In this document: one piece after another, positions 43,645-52,236 of the stretch
Layout of the letters: each line of letters begins with the position of its first letter
Position numbering within the stretch: the first letter of the stretch is position 1
NCBI GenBank assembly: GCA_934591845.1
Contig: CAKTPO010000003.1
Coordinates: 62,001-126,000, forward strand
Direction of reading: 5' to 3'
DNA: 64,000 nucleotides
Source of the DNA: an uncultured Oscillospiraceae bacterium
GTDB taxonomy: Bacteria > Bacillota > Clostridia > Oscillospirales > Oscillospiraceae
Made by a program: the position numbers and the translations under genes
Notes under the pieces: generated by a model
Database searches by the model: none
Seen by the model: the letters and a program-made list of their open reading frames with translations, nothing else
What the model was told of the DNA's origin: nothing

Positions 43645-44724
43645 ATGGAACGAGAAAAAGTATTGACGGTCCGGGACCTGAGCATTACATTTCACACCAC
43701 CGCCGGGCCGGTTCACGCCATTCGGGGCGTGAATCTGGATTTGTACCGGGGGGAGACCCTGGCCATTGTAGGCGAGTCCGGCTCCGGTAAATCCGTGACG
43801 GTGAAAGCCGCCATGGGCATTCTGGCCAAAAACGGCACGGTGGACTCCGGCACCATCCAGTTTACCTATCACCACGATGACGGCACGCCGGAAACCGTGG
43901 ACATTCTGAAAATGAAAAAGCGGGACATCCGCCGTCACATCAACGGCAAGCGCATTGCCATGATCTTCCAGGACCCCATGACCAGTCTGGATCCCACCAT
44001 GACCATTGGCAAGCAGATCATGGAGGGCATGATCTGGCACTACAAGACCCCCAGGGCCGAGGCCTACCAAAAGGCCGTAGAGCTATTAAAAGAGGTGGGC
44101 ATTACCGATGCGGAGGAGCGGATGAAGAACTACCCCCACCAGCTCTCCGGCGGTATGCGCCAGCGGGTGGTCATTGCCATTGCCCTGGCCTGTGACCCGG
44201 AGCTGCTGATCTGTGACGAACCCACCACCGCCCTGGACGTGACCATCCAGGCCAAAATCCTGGAGCTGATCCAGAAAATCCAGCGGGAGCGGCGAATCTC
44301 CGTGATTTACATCACCCACGATCTGGGGGTTGTGGCAAAGGTGGCGGATTTTGTAAACGTCATGTACGCCGGACGCATTGTGGAGACCGGCACTATCGAT
44401 GAAATTTACTATGAACCCGTCCACCCCTATACCTGGGGCCTGCTCAGTGCCATGCCGGACCTGGATACGGAGGATGACCGGCTCTATACCATCCCCGGCT
44501 CTCCTCCCAATCTGCTCCATGAGGTCACCGGCGATGCCTTTGCTCCCCGGAACGTCTTCGCCCTGAATATTGACGAGCGGGCAGAACCCCCCATGTTCCA
44601 GCTGACCCAGAGCCACTACGCCGCCACCTGGCTGCTGGACCCCCGAGCCCCCAAGGTGGAAATGCCTCCGGAATTAAAGGCACGGATCGAAAGAATGAAA
44701 AAGGAGGCGGAGCGAAATGGATGA
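43645..44724 (+). CDS. oppD: Oligopeptide ABC transporter ATP-binding protein OppD
   Basis: 359 residues from ATG 43645 (GAGG 6 nt upstream; an in-frame GTG at 43633 is less likely). Walker A GESGSGKS, signature LSGGMRQRV, Walker [13 protein letters not shown] and the switch histidine in YITHDLG are complete. The C-terminal oligopeptide/dipeptide domain ([15 protein letters not shown], then IPGSPPNL) is typical of OppD/DppD. Overlaps oppF by 8 nt. Confidence 0.95.
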   Translation: MEREKVLTVRDLSITFHTTAGPVHAIRGVNLDLYRGETLAIVGESGSGKSVTVKAAMGILAKNGTVDSGTIQFTYHHDDGTPETVDILKMKKRDIRRHINGKRIAMIFQDPMTSLDPTMTIGKQIMEGMIWHYKTPRAEAYQKAVELLKEVGITDAEERMKNYPHQLSGGMRQRVVIAIALACDPELLICDEPTTALDVTIQAKILELIQKIQRERRISVIYITHDLGVVAKVADFVNVMYAGRIVETGTIDEIYYEPVHPYTWGLLSAMPDLDTEDDRLYTIPGSPPNLLHEVTGDAFAPRNVFALNIDERAEPPMFQLTQSHYAATWLLDPRAPKVEMPPELKARIERMKKEAERNG

Positions 44725-45652
44725 AAAACAGCCTCTGCTGCAAGTGCGGGATTTAAAACAGTATTTTAAGGTGAATTCCGGCTATACCGTCCGGGCCGTG
44801 GACGGGGTGAGCTTTGATATTTACCCCGGCGAGACCTACGGCCTGGTGGGAGAGTCCGGCTCCGGAAAATCCACCATCGGCCGTAGTGTCATTCGCCTGT
44901 ATGAGCCTACGGCGGGTCAGATCCTCTTTAACGGCCAAGACATTACCGGCAGGCTGGATAAAAAGACCACCCAGAGCCTGCGCACCCAGATGCAGATGAT
45001 TTTCCAGGACCCCATGGCCTGCTTAAACCCCCGGAAAAAGGTGGGGGAAATTATTGGCGAGGGCCTGGACATCCACCATCTCTACAGCACCCATAAAGAG
45101 CGGCAGGAGAAAATTGACCGGATTTTGGCCAAAGTAGGTCTGGCCCCGGAACACGCGGACCGGTACCCCCATCAGTTCTCCGGCGGCCAACGGCAGCGGG
45201 TGGGCATTGCCCGGGCGCTAATCATGGACCCCCAGCTGATCATTGCCGACGAGTGCATTTCCGCCCTGGACGTGTCCATCCAGGCCCAGGTGGTAAACCT
45301 GATGAAAGACATCCAGCAGGAAACCGGCACGGCCTACCTCTTTATCGCCCATGACCTTTCTATGGTCAAGTACATCTCTGACCGCATCGGTGTGCTCCAC
45401 CTGGGCCACCTGCTGGAAACCGGCACCACCGAGGAGATTTTCACCAACCCCGTCCACCCCTACACCCGCAGCCTCATGTCCGCCATCCCCAGCCCCAACC
45501 CCCGGGTAGAGCGCAACCGCATTGCCGAAACCTACGACTACGCCACCTCCGGCATCGACTACCACACCGGCACCCTCCACACATTGGAGGGCACCCACCA
45601 GGTGCTGGGCACCGACCGGGAAATCGAAGCGTGGACGGGGAAGGGGAAATGA
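44717..45652 (+). CDS. oppF: Oligopeptide ABC transporter ATP-binding protein OppF
   Basis: 311 residues; AAGGAGG precedes the ATG at 44717. Walker [10 protein letters not shown], signature FSGGQRQRVGIARAL, Walker B LIIADECISALD (a cysteine replaces the usual proline, DECISALD for DEPxSALD), and FIAHDLSMVKYISDRIGVLHLG. Forms the ATPase heterodimer with OppD. The TGA stop (45650-45652) is the first TGA of heptamer array R6, so the natural end may have been set by the repeat. Confidence 0.95.
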   Translation: MDEKQPLLQVRDLKQYFKVNSGYTVRAVDGVSFDIYPGETYGLVGESGSGKSTIGRSVIRLYEPTAGQILFNGQDITGRLDKKTTQSLRTQMQMIFQDPMACLNPRKKVGEIIGEGLDIHHLYSTHKERQEKIDRILAKVGLAPEHADRYPHQFSGGQRQRVGIARALIMDPQLIIADECISALDVSIQAQVVNLMKDIQQETGTAYLFIAHDLSMVKYISDRIGVLHLGHLLETGTTEEIFTNPVHPYTRSLMSAIPSPNPRVERNRIAETYDYATSGIDYHTGTLHTLEGTHQVLGTDREIEAWTGKGK

Positions 45653-46390
45653 CAATTGACAATGGACAATTGACAATTGACAATTCTCCTTTAGTGGACA
45701 GTTGACAGTGGACAGTTGACAGTTATTTAGAATTGACAGTTATTTTCAGTTGACAGTGGGAAATAATAGTGGAACGGTCTATATTTTAGAAAACGTATCG
45801 AAAAGGCGCCCTTGGCTCTCCCTTTGGGAGAGCTGGCTCGGCAAAGCCGAGACTGAGAGGGCCGCAGGGCAGCGTGAAATACTGTAGAAACAGTAGGCGA
45901 ATCCGTAGAAACGTAACCACAATAGAACGTCCTTAGAATTCCCCTGGTTGAAAACGACCGCCTATCAGCGAAACCGTAGGGAACGGCCTATGTGCCGTTC
46001 CGCACGTGAAAGGACGGAATTGTCCCCGACAAACCCCCGCACCCCAAAACACGGTACAAGAGCTTCCCCGCCGGGGAAGCTGGCAGGGCGCAGCCCTGAC
46101 TGATGAGGCAGCGGGGCGACCTGAAACATTCCAGAAACAGTGGGCGAATCCGTACAAACGTCCCCCCATATGTCATTCCGACCGCAGCGCCAGCGGAGTG
46201 GAGGAATCCACCACGTGGCAGAAAGTACCAACACAAGGTAAAATCTGCCACTTGGGAGGATTCCTCGACTCACTGCGTTCGCTCGGAATGACATGATTGG
46301 GGGGTGGTTCCGTTTTATCCACAGGGGTTGTGATTGCAACGTAACGGAACGGCACACAGGCCGTTCCCTACGTTGAGACTCGGCATGTCT
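45649..46390. repeat. Composite intergenic repeat, copy R6
   Basis: Fills the 780-bp gap after oppF. Arrays at 45649-45686, 45693-45725 and 45731-45757; a different hairpin module (CTCTCCCTTTGGGAGAG plus GGCTCGGCAAAGCCGAGACTGAGAGGGC) at 45811-45865; module CGTCCTTAGAAT...GGTTGAAAACG; the 27-bp unit (45976-46002); hairpin module AGCTTCCCCGCCGGGGAAGC with CAGGGCGCAGCCCTGACTGATGAGG (46051-46117); the core; and the inverted 27-bp partner with one mismatch (46345-46371). No gene seen. Confidence 0.85.
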
Positions 46391-46402
46391 ACCATAACAC
46401 AA

Positions 46403-46432
46403 GCCCCCCAGAATCGTTCTGGGGGGCCTGGT
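46403..46432 (-). terminator. Terminator of the sigma-like gene
   Basis: GCCCCCCAGAA / TTCTGGGGGGC with a 3-nt loop, just past the minus-strand stop at 46433; the flank on the minus strand is not a long T run. Confidence 0.6.
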
Positions 46433-47413
46433 TTATAGGAAGGTATTGGGCCGCTCTCCGGCCATTTGTATACAGGCGGTGGAGGCGGGGACAGAGAGGG
46501 CTTTGTCCGCTTTCTTGGTTTTCACCAGCAGGATGCCCAGGGAGATGATAAGCACCAGGGCCAGCAAGCCTGCGATCAGGGCAAGGGTCCTAATCAGCTT
46601 TGCCTCGCTCTTTTTTTGGCCCCCACGGGACTGTACAGGTCTTTGAGGGGCCGACTGGGGCCGGGGCTGCCGGGTCTGGGGCGCCGGGGCAGGGCGCTGC
46701 GGGGTCTTGGGGGCGGCTTTGGGCCCGGACTTGGGGGCCGCTTTCGGGGCAGGCAGGGTCAGGGTGCCCAGGATGGAATAGACCAGGGTTTCCGCCTGTT
46801 CCGGGTCCTGGTGCAGCAGCATGTCTGTTCGCAATAGGGCGGGCAGGCTGTCGGCCTGGGCAAAATGGACACCCTGGGAGGCGTAAAGGCCCATCTGCTT
46901 CTGGACGGCCCGTTGGCCCAGGGCAATGTCTCGGGAGACCTGTTCCTCGGGAACGCCGGTGAGCTGGGAAATGGACTTGGGACTCAGGCCGCTAAGGCTG
47001 TAAAGATACAGGCCCAGCCGCTGCCGGTCCTCCAAAAGGTCCGTGAGCATCACCGCCACCTGGGCGGTTTCGGCTTTGTTGAGATCCATACTGGGGAAGC
47101 TGAAATTCTGATTCTGGCTGGGGTCCTCTCCCTGACCGTTTTCCAGCAGGGTGGCCCGGACACGCATACACCGGACGGCGGTGATCCTTCCCAGCCAGTT
47201 GAAGAACTGCCGGGGGTCTTGCAGGGTGTCCAGCTTTTCTGCCAGGGTTTTCAGCACCACGGTGGTCATTTTCTCCGCGGACTGCCGGGAGGGCAGGAGC
47301 TTGCCGCACTGGTAGCTGACAACGCCCCAGGAATAGGTCAGAAGCTCCACCAGGGCCTCCCGGTCTCCCCGTTGGGCGGCGAAAATATATTCATTTAAGG
47401 ATTCCTTGTTCAT
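46433..47413 (-). CDS. Sigma-70-like (ECF-type) protein with C-terminal membrane anchor
   Basis: 326 residues. Residues ~1-75 resemble sigma region 2 (EYIFAAQRGDREALVELLTY ... FFNWLGRITAVRCMR), and ~115-175 resemble region 4 with an HTH (YSLSGLSPKSISQLTGVPEEQVSRDIALGQRAV). A long Pro/Ala/Lys/Gln-rich linker (~215-268) leads to one membrane helix (~272-298) and a short outer tail. A sigma-like protein tethered to the membrane is unusual; it may be inactive as a sigma factor or act as a regulated membrane factor. 15 nt downstream of a CapA-family gene. Confidence 0.65.
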   Translation of the reverse strand: MNKESLNEYIFAAQRGDREALVELLTYSWGVVSYQCGKLLPSRQSAEKMTTVVLKTLAEKLDTLQDPRQFFNWLGRITAVRCMRVRATLLENGQGEDPSQNQNFSFPSMDLNKAETAQVAVMLTDLLEDRQRLGLYLYSLSGLSPKSISQLTGVPEEQVSRDIALGQRAVQKQMGLYASQGVHFAQADSLPALLRTDMLLHQDPEQAETLVYSILGTLTLPAPKAAPKSGPKAAPKTPQRPAPAPQTRQPRPQSAPQRPVQSRGGQKKSEAKLIRTLALIAGLLALVLIISLGILLVKTKKADKALSVPASTACIQMAGERPNTFL

Positions 47414-47428
47414 GGTTCTTCCTCCCGC

Positions 47429-48745
47429 TTATCCCTCGCCGGAGATACGTTTTTCAATGCGTTCCAGAGATTTTTTCATGGCGGTGTAGCAGTCCGCCGT
47501 TACCTTGTCCACATAGTTGTTTTCGTAGGCGTACATGGCTTCCTTGGTGCGAACCACCCGGCGGTAGCCGTCGCCTTCGGCTTCTTTGGTGGTATAAATG
47601 GGAATGTAGCTGTAGCCCGTGACCTTGGTGGTCTTCAGGTCTGCATCCTTGGTGACCTCCACATCCAGGATGATGGAGTAGTTGCTGCCCCCCAGGGTGG
47701 CATCGCCAAAGAAATCGCCCAGGGAGTAGGCAATGAGGGTGCCGCTTTTCTCGTTCATCTCAATTTGCTGCACCAGATGGGGGTGGGTGCCTAAAATCAC
47801 GTCTACGCCGTTTTTCTGCATCAGCTCCGTGATCTGGGTCTGGGTTTTGGAGATCTGGTCGTTGTTTTCACTGCCCCAGTGGAGCATGGCAACGGTGAGA
47901 TCCGGCTTTTCCTTGGCCACGTCCGAGAGAATGGAGGTAATGCCTTTTTTGTTGATTTTGGTGTAGTTGGAGTCGTAGTCTTCATAGAGAAGATTCACGC
48001 ACTCCTCGCTGCCCGCAGGCAGACCCATGCCGCCAACGCCCTTGGTAAAGGCCACGAAGGCCACCCGGATGCCCTGGATGTCACAGATGGTGTAGCCACC
48101 GGTTTTGTGGAAATCCGCGGTTTTGCCGTAAGCACCCAAAGGCTCGATACCGGCGGAGCGGATGTTATTGAGGGTGGTGTTCAGACCAATCAGGCCATTG
48201 TAGACGGAAAAGGAGTTTGCCATCTGCACCAGATCCACACCGGCAGATTTCAGGTAGGTCAAAAGCTCCGTCGGGGCCGAAGAGGTTTCGGTGCCGTAGG
48301 GTTCTCCGCAGAAGTTGCCCTCGATGTTCATCACCGTTACATCCGCGTTGGCCAGTTCCGCGGCCACGTCCCGGAACGCCCGGGTAAAGTCGTAGCCGTT
48401 GGCGGCCAGCCCTGCGTCAATGGAGGCGTTGGTAATGTTCAAATCGCCAACCGCCCGGATGTGGATGGTGGTGATTGGGTTTCTGCTCCGGCGGCCTGGG
48501 GTGGTTTCCGCTACGGTTTCCTCCGTGGCTTTTGGAGCCGTAGTGGCCACGGTTGTCTCCATGGAGGAGGCGGCGGTGTCTTTCTCCCCGGTGGAAAGCT
48601 TCCCGATGGTGATGCCGCAGCCGATGAGTACCAGCAGGGCCACACCGGTCAGCAGCAGGGTTCTGGTTTTCCGTTTCCGCCGGAGCCGCTGGGCTTCGGC
48701 CCGTTTTTTTCTGCGCCGTTCCAGATCTTCACCGTCCAGACCCAT
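47429..48745 (-). CDS. CapA family protein (PGA_cap metallophosphatase-like)
   Basis: 438 residues. A basic cytoplasmic N-terminus (ERRRKKRAEAQRLRRKRKTR), one membrane helix (~29-48), a Thr/Glu-rich linker, then the CapA domain: RAVGDLNITN, VTVMNIEGNFCG, MANSFSVYNG, LHWGSENND, GVDVILGTHPHLVQQ and IAYSLGDFFGD. CapA proteins belong to the calcineurin-like superfamily and act in poly-gamma-glutamate capsule export, but isolated members are common and no pgsBC/capBC genes are here. The usual N-H motif (NNH/D) is altered to NSF, so catalysis is uncertain. Shares a transcript with the sigma-like gene. Confidence 0.87.
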   Translation of the reverse strand: MGLDGEDLERRRKKRAEAQRLRRKRKTRTLLLTGVALLVLIGCGITIGKLSTGEKDTAASSMETTVATTAPKATEETVAETTPGRRSRNPITTIHIRAVGDLNITNASIDAGLAANGYDFTRAFRDVAAELANADVTVMNIEGNFCGEPYGTETSSAPTELLTYLKSAGVDLVQMANSFSVYNGLIGLNTTLNNIRSAGIEPLGAYGKTADFHKTGGYTICDIQGIRVAFVAFTKGVGGMGLPAGSEECVNLLYEDYDSNYTKINKKGITSILSDVAKEKPDLTVAMLHWGSENNDQISKTQTQITELMQKNGVDVILGTHPHLVQQIEMNEKSGTLIAYSLGDFFGDATLGGSNYSIILDVEVTKDADLKTTKVTGYSYIPIYTTKEAEGDGYRRVVRTKEAMYAYENNYVDKVTADCYTAMKKSLERIEKRISGEG

Positions 48746-48832
48746 GCGACATCACCCCTTTCATTCGTTTACTGTTTTCCTATTATAACGGATTTTGAAT
48801 ATAAATACAAGTTTGCAAATTTGAAAAGTTCT

Positions 48833-49735
48833 TTAAGGACGTGCCCCCAGAAAGCCGGAAAAATCTTTGCCCTGTTCCCGCAGCTGTTGGGCGTTTGCCT
48901 GAATGGTGGTTTTGAGTTCCGTTAAAGACTCAAATTTCCGTTCCGGCCGGAGGAAGGTACGAAATTCCAGGGTCACGGTTTGACCGTACAGGTCTCCCGC
49001 ATAGTCCAGGATCCAAGGCTCCACGGTGATGTGGTGGCCGTCCACCGTAGGCCGGGTGCCCAGGTTGGTTACCGCCAGATAGGTTTTGCCGTCAATACAG
49101 GTGGTGCAGCCGTAGACCCCGAATCTGGGGGTGGCCAGGCCTTTTGGAAATGCCAGATTGGCAGTGGGGATGCCCAGTGTCCTTCCCAGCTGGTGGCCGT
49201 GAACTACGGTGCCGGTGAGAATATAGGGGTGGCCCATACAGGCAACGGCCTGTTCCATGTCCCCGTCATCCAAAAGCTTCCGGATGCGGGTGGAGGAAAT
49301 GCGGCTGCCCCCCAGAGTCTGTTCCGGCACAATGGCATAGGGCAGCCCCGCTTCCCGGCAGAATTCCGCCAGAAGCCGGGCATTTCCCGCCCCTCTGGCA
49401 CCAAAGCGGAAATCTTCCCCGCAGACAAACCCGGCGGCTCCATGGTGTTCCCGCAGGTCTTCCAGAAAGTCCCGCCAGGGGGTGGTTTGGGTTTTCTTAT
49501 CAAAGGGCAGGGCTACAATTTTGTCCATGCCGTAATGTTTCAACAGCAGTTCCCGATCCTGAGAAGTATTGATGAGCCCCGGGGTCTGGCCCAGAACCAG
49601 GGTATCCGGGTGGTCCAAAAAGGTGACAACACCTCTCGCACCAGGTAAAGCCAGTTTTTTCACCGCATCCAACAGCGCCTGATGGCCCAGATGCACGCCG
49701 TCAAAAAAACCAAGCGCATAAATATAGGAATTCAT
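48833..49735 (-). CDS. ribF: Bifunctional riboflavin kinase/FAD synthetase
   Basis: Makes FMN from riboflavin and FAD from FMN. 300 residues from ATG 49735 (AAAGGA upstream); the same frame runs back into the repeat without a start site. N-terminal adenylyltransferase domain with ALGFFDGVHLGHQALLD and SSTRIRKLLDDGD; C-terminal riboflavin kinase with LTGTVVHGHQLGRTLGIPTANL and the FGVYG strand. Normally follows truB in this operon; here ~680 bp of repeat R7 intervenes. Confidence 0.95.
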   Translation of the reverse strand: MNSYIYALGFFDGVHLGHQALLDAVKKLALPGARGVVTFLDHPDTLVLGQTPGLINTSQDRELLLKHYGMDKIVALPFDKKTQTTPWRDFLEDLREHHGAAGFVCGEDFRFGARGAGNARLLAEFCREAGLPYAIVPEQTLGGSRISSTRIRKLLDDGDMEQAVACMGHPYILTGTVVHGHQLGRTLGIPTANLAFPKGLATPRFGVYGCTTCIDGKTYLAVTNLGTRPTVDGHHITVEPWILDYAGDLYGQTVTLEFRTFLRPERKFESLTELKTTIQANAQQLREQGKDFSGFLGARP

Positions 49736-49772
49736 GGGCAATGTGTCCTTTATGTGTAACGTAGGGATTTGC

Positions 49773-50419
49773 AGTTGACAGTGGACAGTTGACAGTTGCG
49801 TTCCAATTGACAATTGACAATGGACAATTGACAATTATTGGAGCGACCAACGTTGTTCATTTGTACCCGTCCGTTAAAGTCCGTAGGGAACGGCCTATGT
49901 GCCGTTCCGCTGCGTGGCAATAATAACTCCTGTAGACAACCGGAACCACCCCCGATATGTCATTCCGAGCGAACGGTAGTGAGTCGAGGAATCTTCTCAA
50001 GTGGCAAGTTTTATCTTGTGGTGATTCATTATCCCACGTAGTGGATTCCTCCACTCCGCTGACGCTCCGGTCGGAATGACATATGGGGGGACGTTTGTAC
50101 GGATTCGCCAACTGTTCCTAGAATGTTGCAGGCCGTACTGCGCCTCATCAGTCAGGGCTACGCCCTGCCAGCTTCCCCGGAGGGGAAGCTTTTGTACCGT
50201 GATTTGGGGTGGCGGGTTTTATCGGGCACAGTTCCGTCCTTTCACGCACGGAACGGCACATAGGCCGTTCCCTACGGTTTCGCTGGGGGTACATTTTCTA
50301 ACCGACATATTCCTGGAACGTCCGTCCAGCAAAAATTGTCAATTGTCAATTGTCCATTGTCAATTCAGAAAAAACTGTCAACTGTCAACTGTCAACTGTC
50401 AACTGTCAACTGTCAACTA
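49773..50419. repeat. Composite intergenic repeat, copy R7, inside the infB-ribF operon
   Basis: Left arrays 49773-49798 and 49804-49837; leader TTATTGGAGCGACCAACGTTG; 27-bp unit 49883-49909; core with CATTCCGAGCGAACGGTAG and CGGTCGGAATGACAT; reversed hairpin module (CTCATCAGTCAGGGC ... GCTTCCCCGGAGGGGAAGC) at 50141-50200; exact inverted 27-bp partner 50249-50275; opposite arrays 50334-50365 and 50373-50419. The last holds six exact tandem ACTGTCA units (50374-50415) running up to the truB stop codon. Confidence 0.87.
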
Positions 50420-51283
50420 TTCACCCACTTGGAAGAAGCTTTTCACCGTCCGCATCATCCCGTCTTCTACCGTTGCAAGCATCAAAAATTCGCCTTGTTG
50501 GCTGTAGGCCCGGTAGGTGCCGTTTTTGGCGGGGTGGGTGAAGGGGTTGCCGTTGCGGCAGCGGGTTTCCTGGTTGGGGGTCAGGGTGAGGGCGGGGTAT
50601 TGGAGGAACATGCTGTCAAGAGGCAGCAGAAATTCTTCCGGGTGTACCGCTTCCAGCAGCTGCTGCAAGGGGACGGCCTGGGCGATGGTGTAGTCACCGG
50701 CCTGGGTTCGGCGCAGGGAGGCCATGGTGCCAAGGCAGCCTAAGGCGGTGCCGATGTCCTCGCAGAGGGTGCGGATATAGGTGCCTTTGGAGCAGCGGAC
50801 CCGGAGGGCGGCGTTCTGGCCGTCAAAGGACAGAAGGTTCAGCTCGTGAATGGTCACGGGCCGAGGGGGCCTTGCCACTTCTTTTCCTTTTCTTGCCAGA
50901 TCGCAAAGCTTCTGGCCGTTGACTTTCAGGGCAGAATACATGGGGGGAATTTGCAAAATTTCCCCACGGAAAGCATTCAGGGTTTCCAGCAGCTGTTCTT
51001 GGGAGATGTTTACCTCCCGCTGCTGCAAAACGGTACCGGTAATGTCCTGGGTGTCGGTCTGAACTCCCAAGCGCAGTACCGTTTCGTAGGTCTTTTCCGC
51101 ATGTTCAAAAAATTCAACGCCCCGGGTGGCCCGGCCTACGAATACCGGCAGGACACCGGTGGCCATAGGGTCCAGGGTTCCTCCATGGCCGATGCGCCGG
51201 GTGGAAAACACCCGGCGCAGTCTGGCCGTAACATCCTGGCTGGTCCAGTCCTGGGGCTTGTCTACGATGACGATCCCGTTCAT
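50417..51283 (-). CDS. truB: tRNA pseudouridine(55) synthase
   Basis: Makes pseudouridine 55 in the T-loop of tRNAs. 288 residues from ATG 51283, overlapping the nrnA stop (ATGA). N-terminal GIVIVDKPQDWTSQDV and RIGHGGTLDPMATGVLPV with the catalytic aspartate; later YSALKVNGQKLCDLARKG and KGTYIRTLCEDIG. A PUA-like C-terminal part follows. The stop TAG abuts the six-unit heptamer array of R7. Confidence 0.96.
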   Translation of the reverse strand: MNGIVIVDKPQDWTSQDVTARLRRVFSTRRIGHGGTLDPMATGVLPVFVGRATRGVEFFEHAEKTYETVLRLGVQTDTQDITGTVLQQREVNISQEQLLETLNAFRGEILQIPPMYSALKVNGQKLCDLARKGKEVARPPRPVTIHELNLLSFDGQNAALRVRCSKGTYIRTLCEDIGTALGCLGTMASLRRTQAGDYTIAQAVPLQQLLEAVHPEEFLLPLDSMFLQYPALTLTPNQETRCRNGNPFTHPAKNGTYRAYSQQGEFLMLATVEDGMMRTVKSFFQVGE

Positions 51284-52236
51284 TGGCAGTACTCCGTCAT
51301 GGCTTTTTCCACCAGTGCTTCCGCCTGGGCCAGGGACATCCGGAGACTGGCTCCCGCCGCCCCCTTGTGGCCGCCGCCGCCAAAGCACTCGGCAATGCGG
51401 GTGGCATCATAGCCCGGTACTGCCCGGACGGAGATTTTCGTCAGACCGTCCTCGGTTTCCCGCAATGTGGCCGCAATATTCACACCGGCCACGGTCCGGG
51501 GAAAGTTTGAAATATTGTCCATGTCGTCACTGGTGACCCCCAATTCCTGTTCTACGGTCCGGGGAATGGCGCAGATGGCCATGGATCCTTGCCGCAGCAG
51601 CCGCATGTTTTCCACGATCCAGCCCTGCATCCGGAGTTTTCCCAGGGTGTTGGTTTCAAAAAGCTCCTGGTTCAGTTCATAGATCCTGGCCCCGGCCTGG
51701 GCGCAGCTGGCAGCGGTTTGAAAGGTGTGGGCGGTGGTATTGGCAAAGCGGAAGCAGCCGGTGTCGGTGGAAAGGCCCACATAGAGCCTGTCCATGATTT
51801 CCGGACTCCGGCGGCACTCCATCAGCTCCAATACATCAAAGACCACCTCGGCGCAGGAAGCGCTGTCCGGGTCTACCAGCTCCAAATCGGAAAAGGAGGT
51901 GGCGGAGCCGTGGTGGTCAATGCGCAGAGCCACCCGATGAAGCAAATGCTGGGCGTTCTCCGGCAGCATTCCGGGGGATGCCACGTCCGTAGAGATCACG
52001 GTGTCCGTATCTTCTACGGTTTCGGTGGTCAGACCCTCTACCATCCAGGCAAAACGGGGGCTGACCCCGGTGTTTTCCAGAATATAGGCGTTTTTTCCCA
52101 GGCTCCGCAGCCCCAGGCACAGGGCCGAGGCACTGCCCAAGGTGTCGCCGTCAGGCCGCACGTGGGTCAAAATCACATACTGATTATGGTGCAGCAGAAA
52201 GGCCGCCGCGTCAATTCTCTGTAGACTCTTGGTCAT
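51280..52236 (-). CDS. nrnA: DHH-family nanoRNase/pAp phosphatase NrnA
   Basis: Degrades 2-5 nt RNAs and dephosphorylates pAp. 318 residues. HVRPDGDTLGSASAL (first metal motif), STDVASPGM, RIDHHGSATSF (DHH) and a C-terminal DHHA1 domain ending in CFGGGGHKGAAGASL. The start at ATG 52236 overlaps the rbfA 3' end by 26 nt; the proposed start has AGG upstream. Position between rbfA and truB is standard for Firmicutes. Confidence 0.93.
   Translation of the reverse strand: MTKSLQRIDAAAFLLHHNQYVILTHVRPDGDTLGSASALCLGLRSLGKNAYILENTGVSPRFAWMVEGLTTETVEDTDTVISTDVASPGMLPENAQHLLHRVALRIDHHGSATSFSDLELVDPDSASCAEVVFDVLELMECRRSPEIMDRLYVGLSTDTGCFRFANTTAHTFQTAASCAQAGARIYELNQELFETNTLGKLRMQGWIVENMRLLRQGSMAICAIPRTVEQELGVTSDDMDNISNFPRTVAGVNIAATLRETEDGLTKISVRAVPGYDATRIAECFGGGGHKGAAGASLRMSLAQAEALVEKAMTEYCQ

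Noticed and set aside
50334..50419. CRISPR array
   Set aside because: The repeat unit is 7 bp in head-to-tail tandem without unique spacers, and no cas genes are present.
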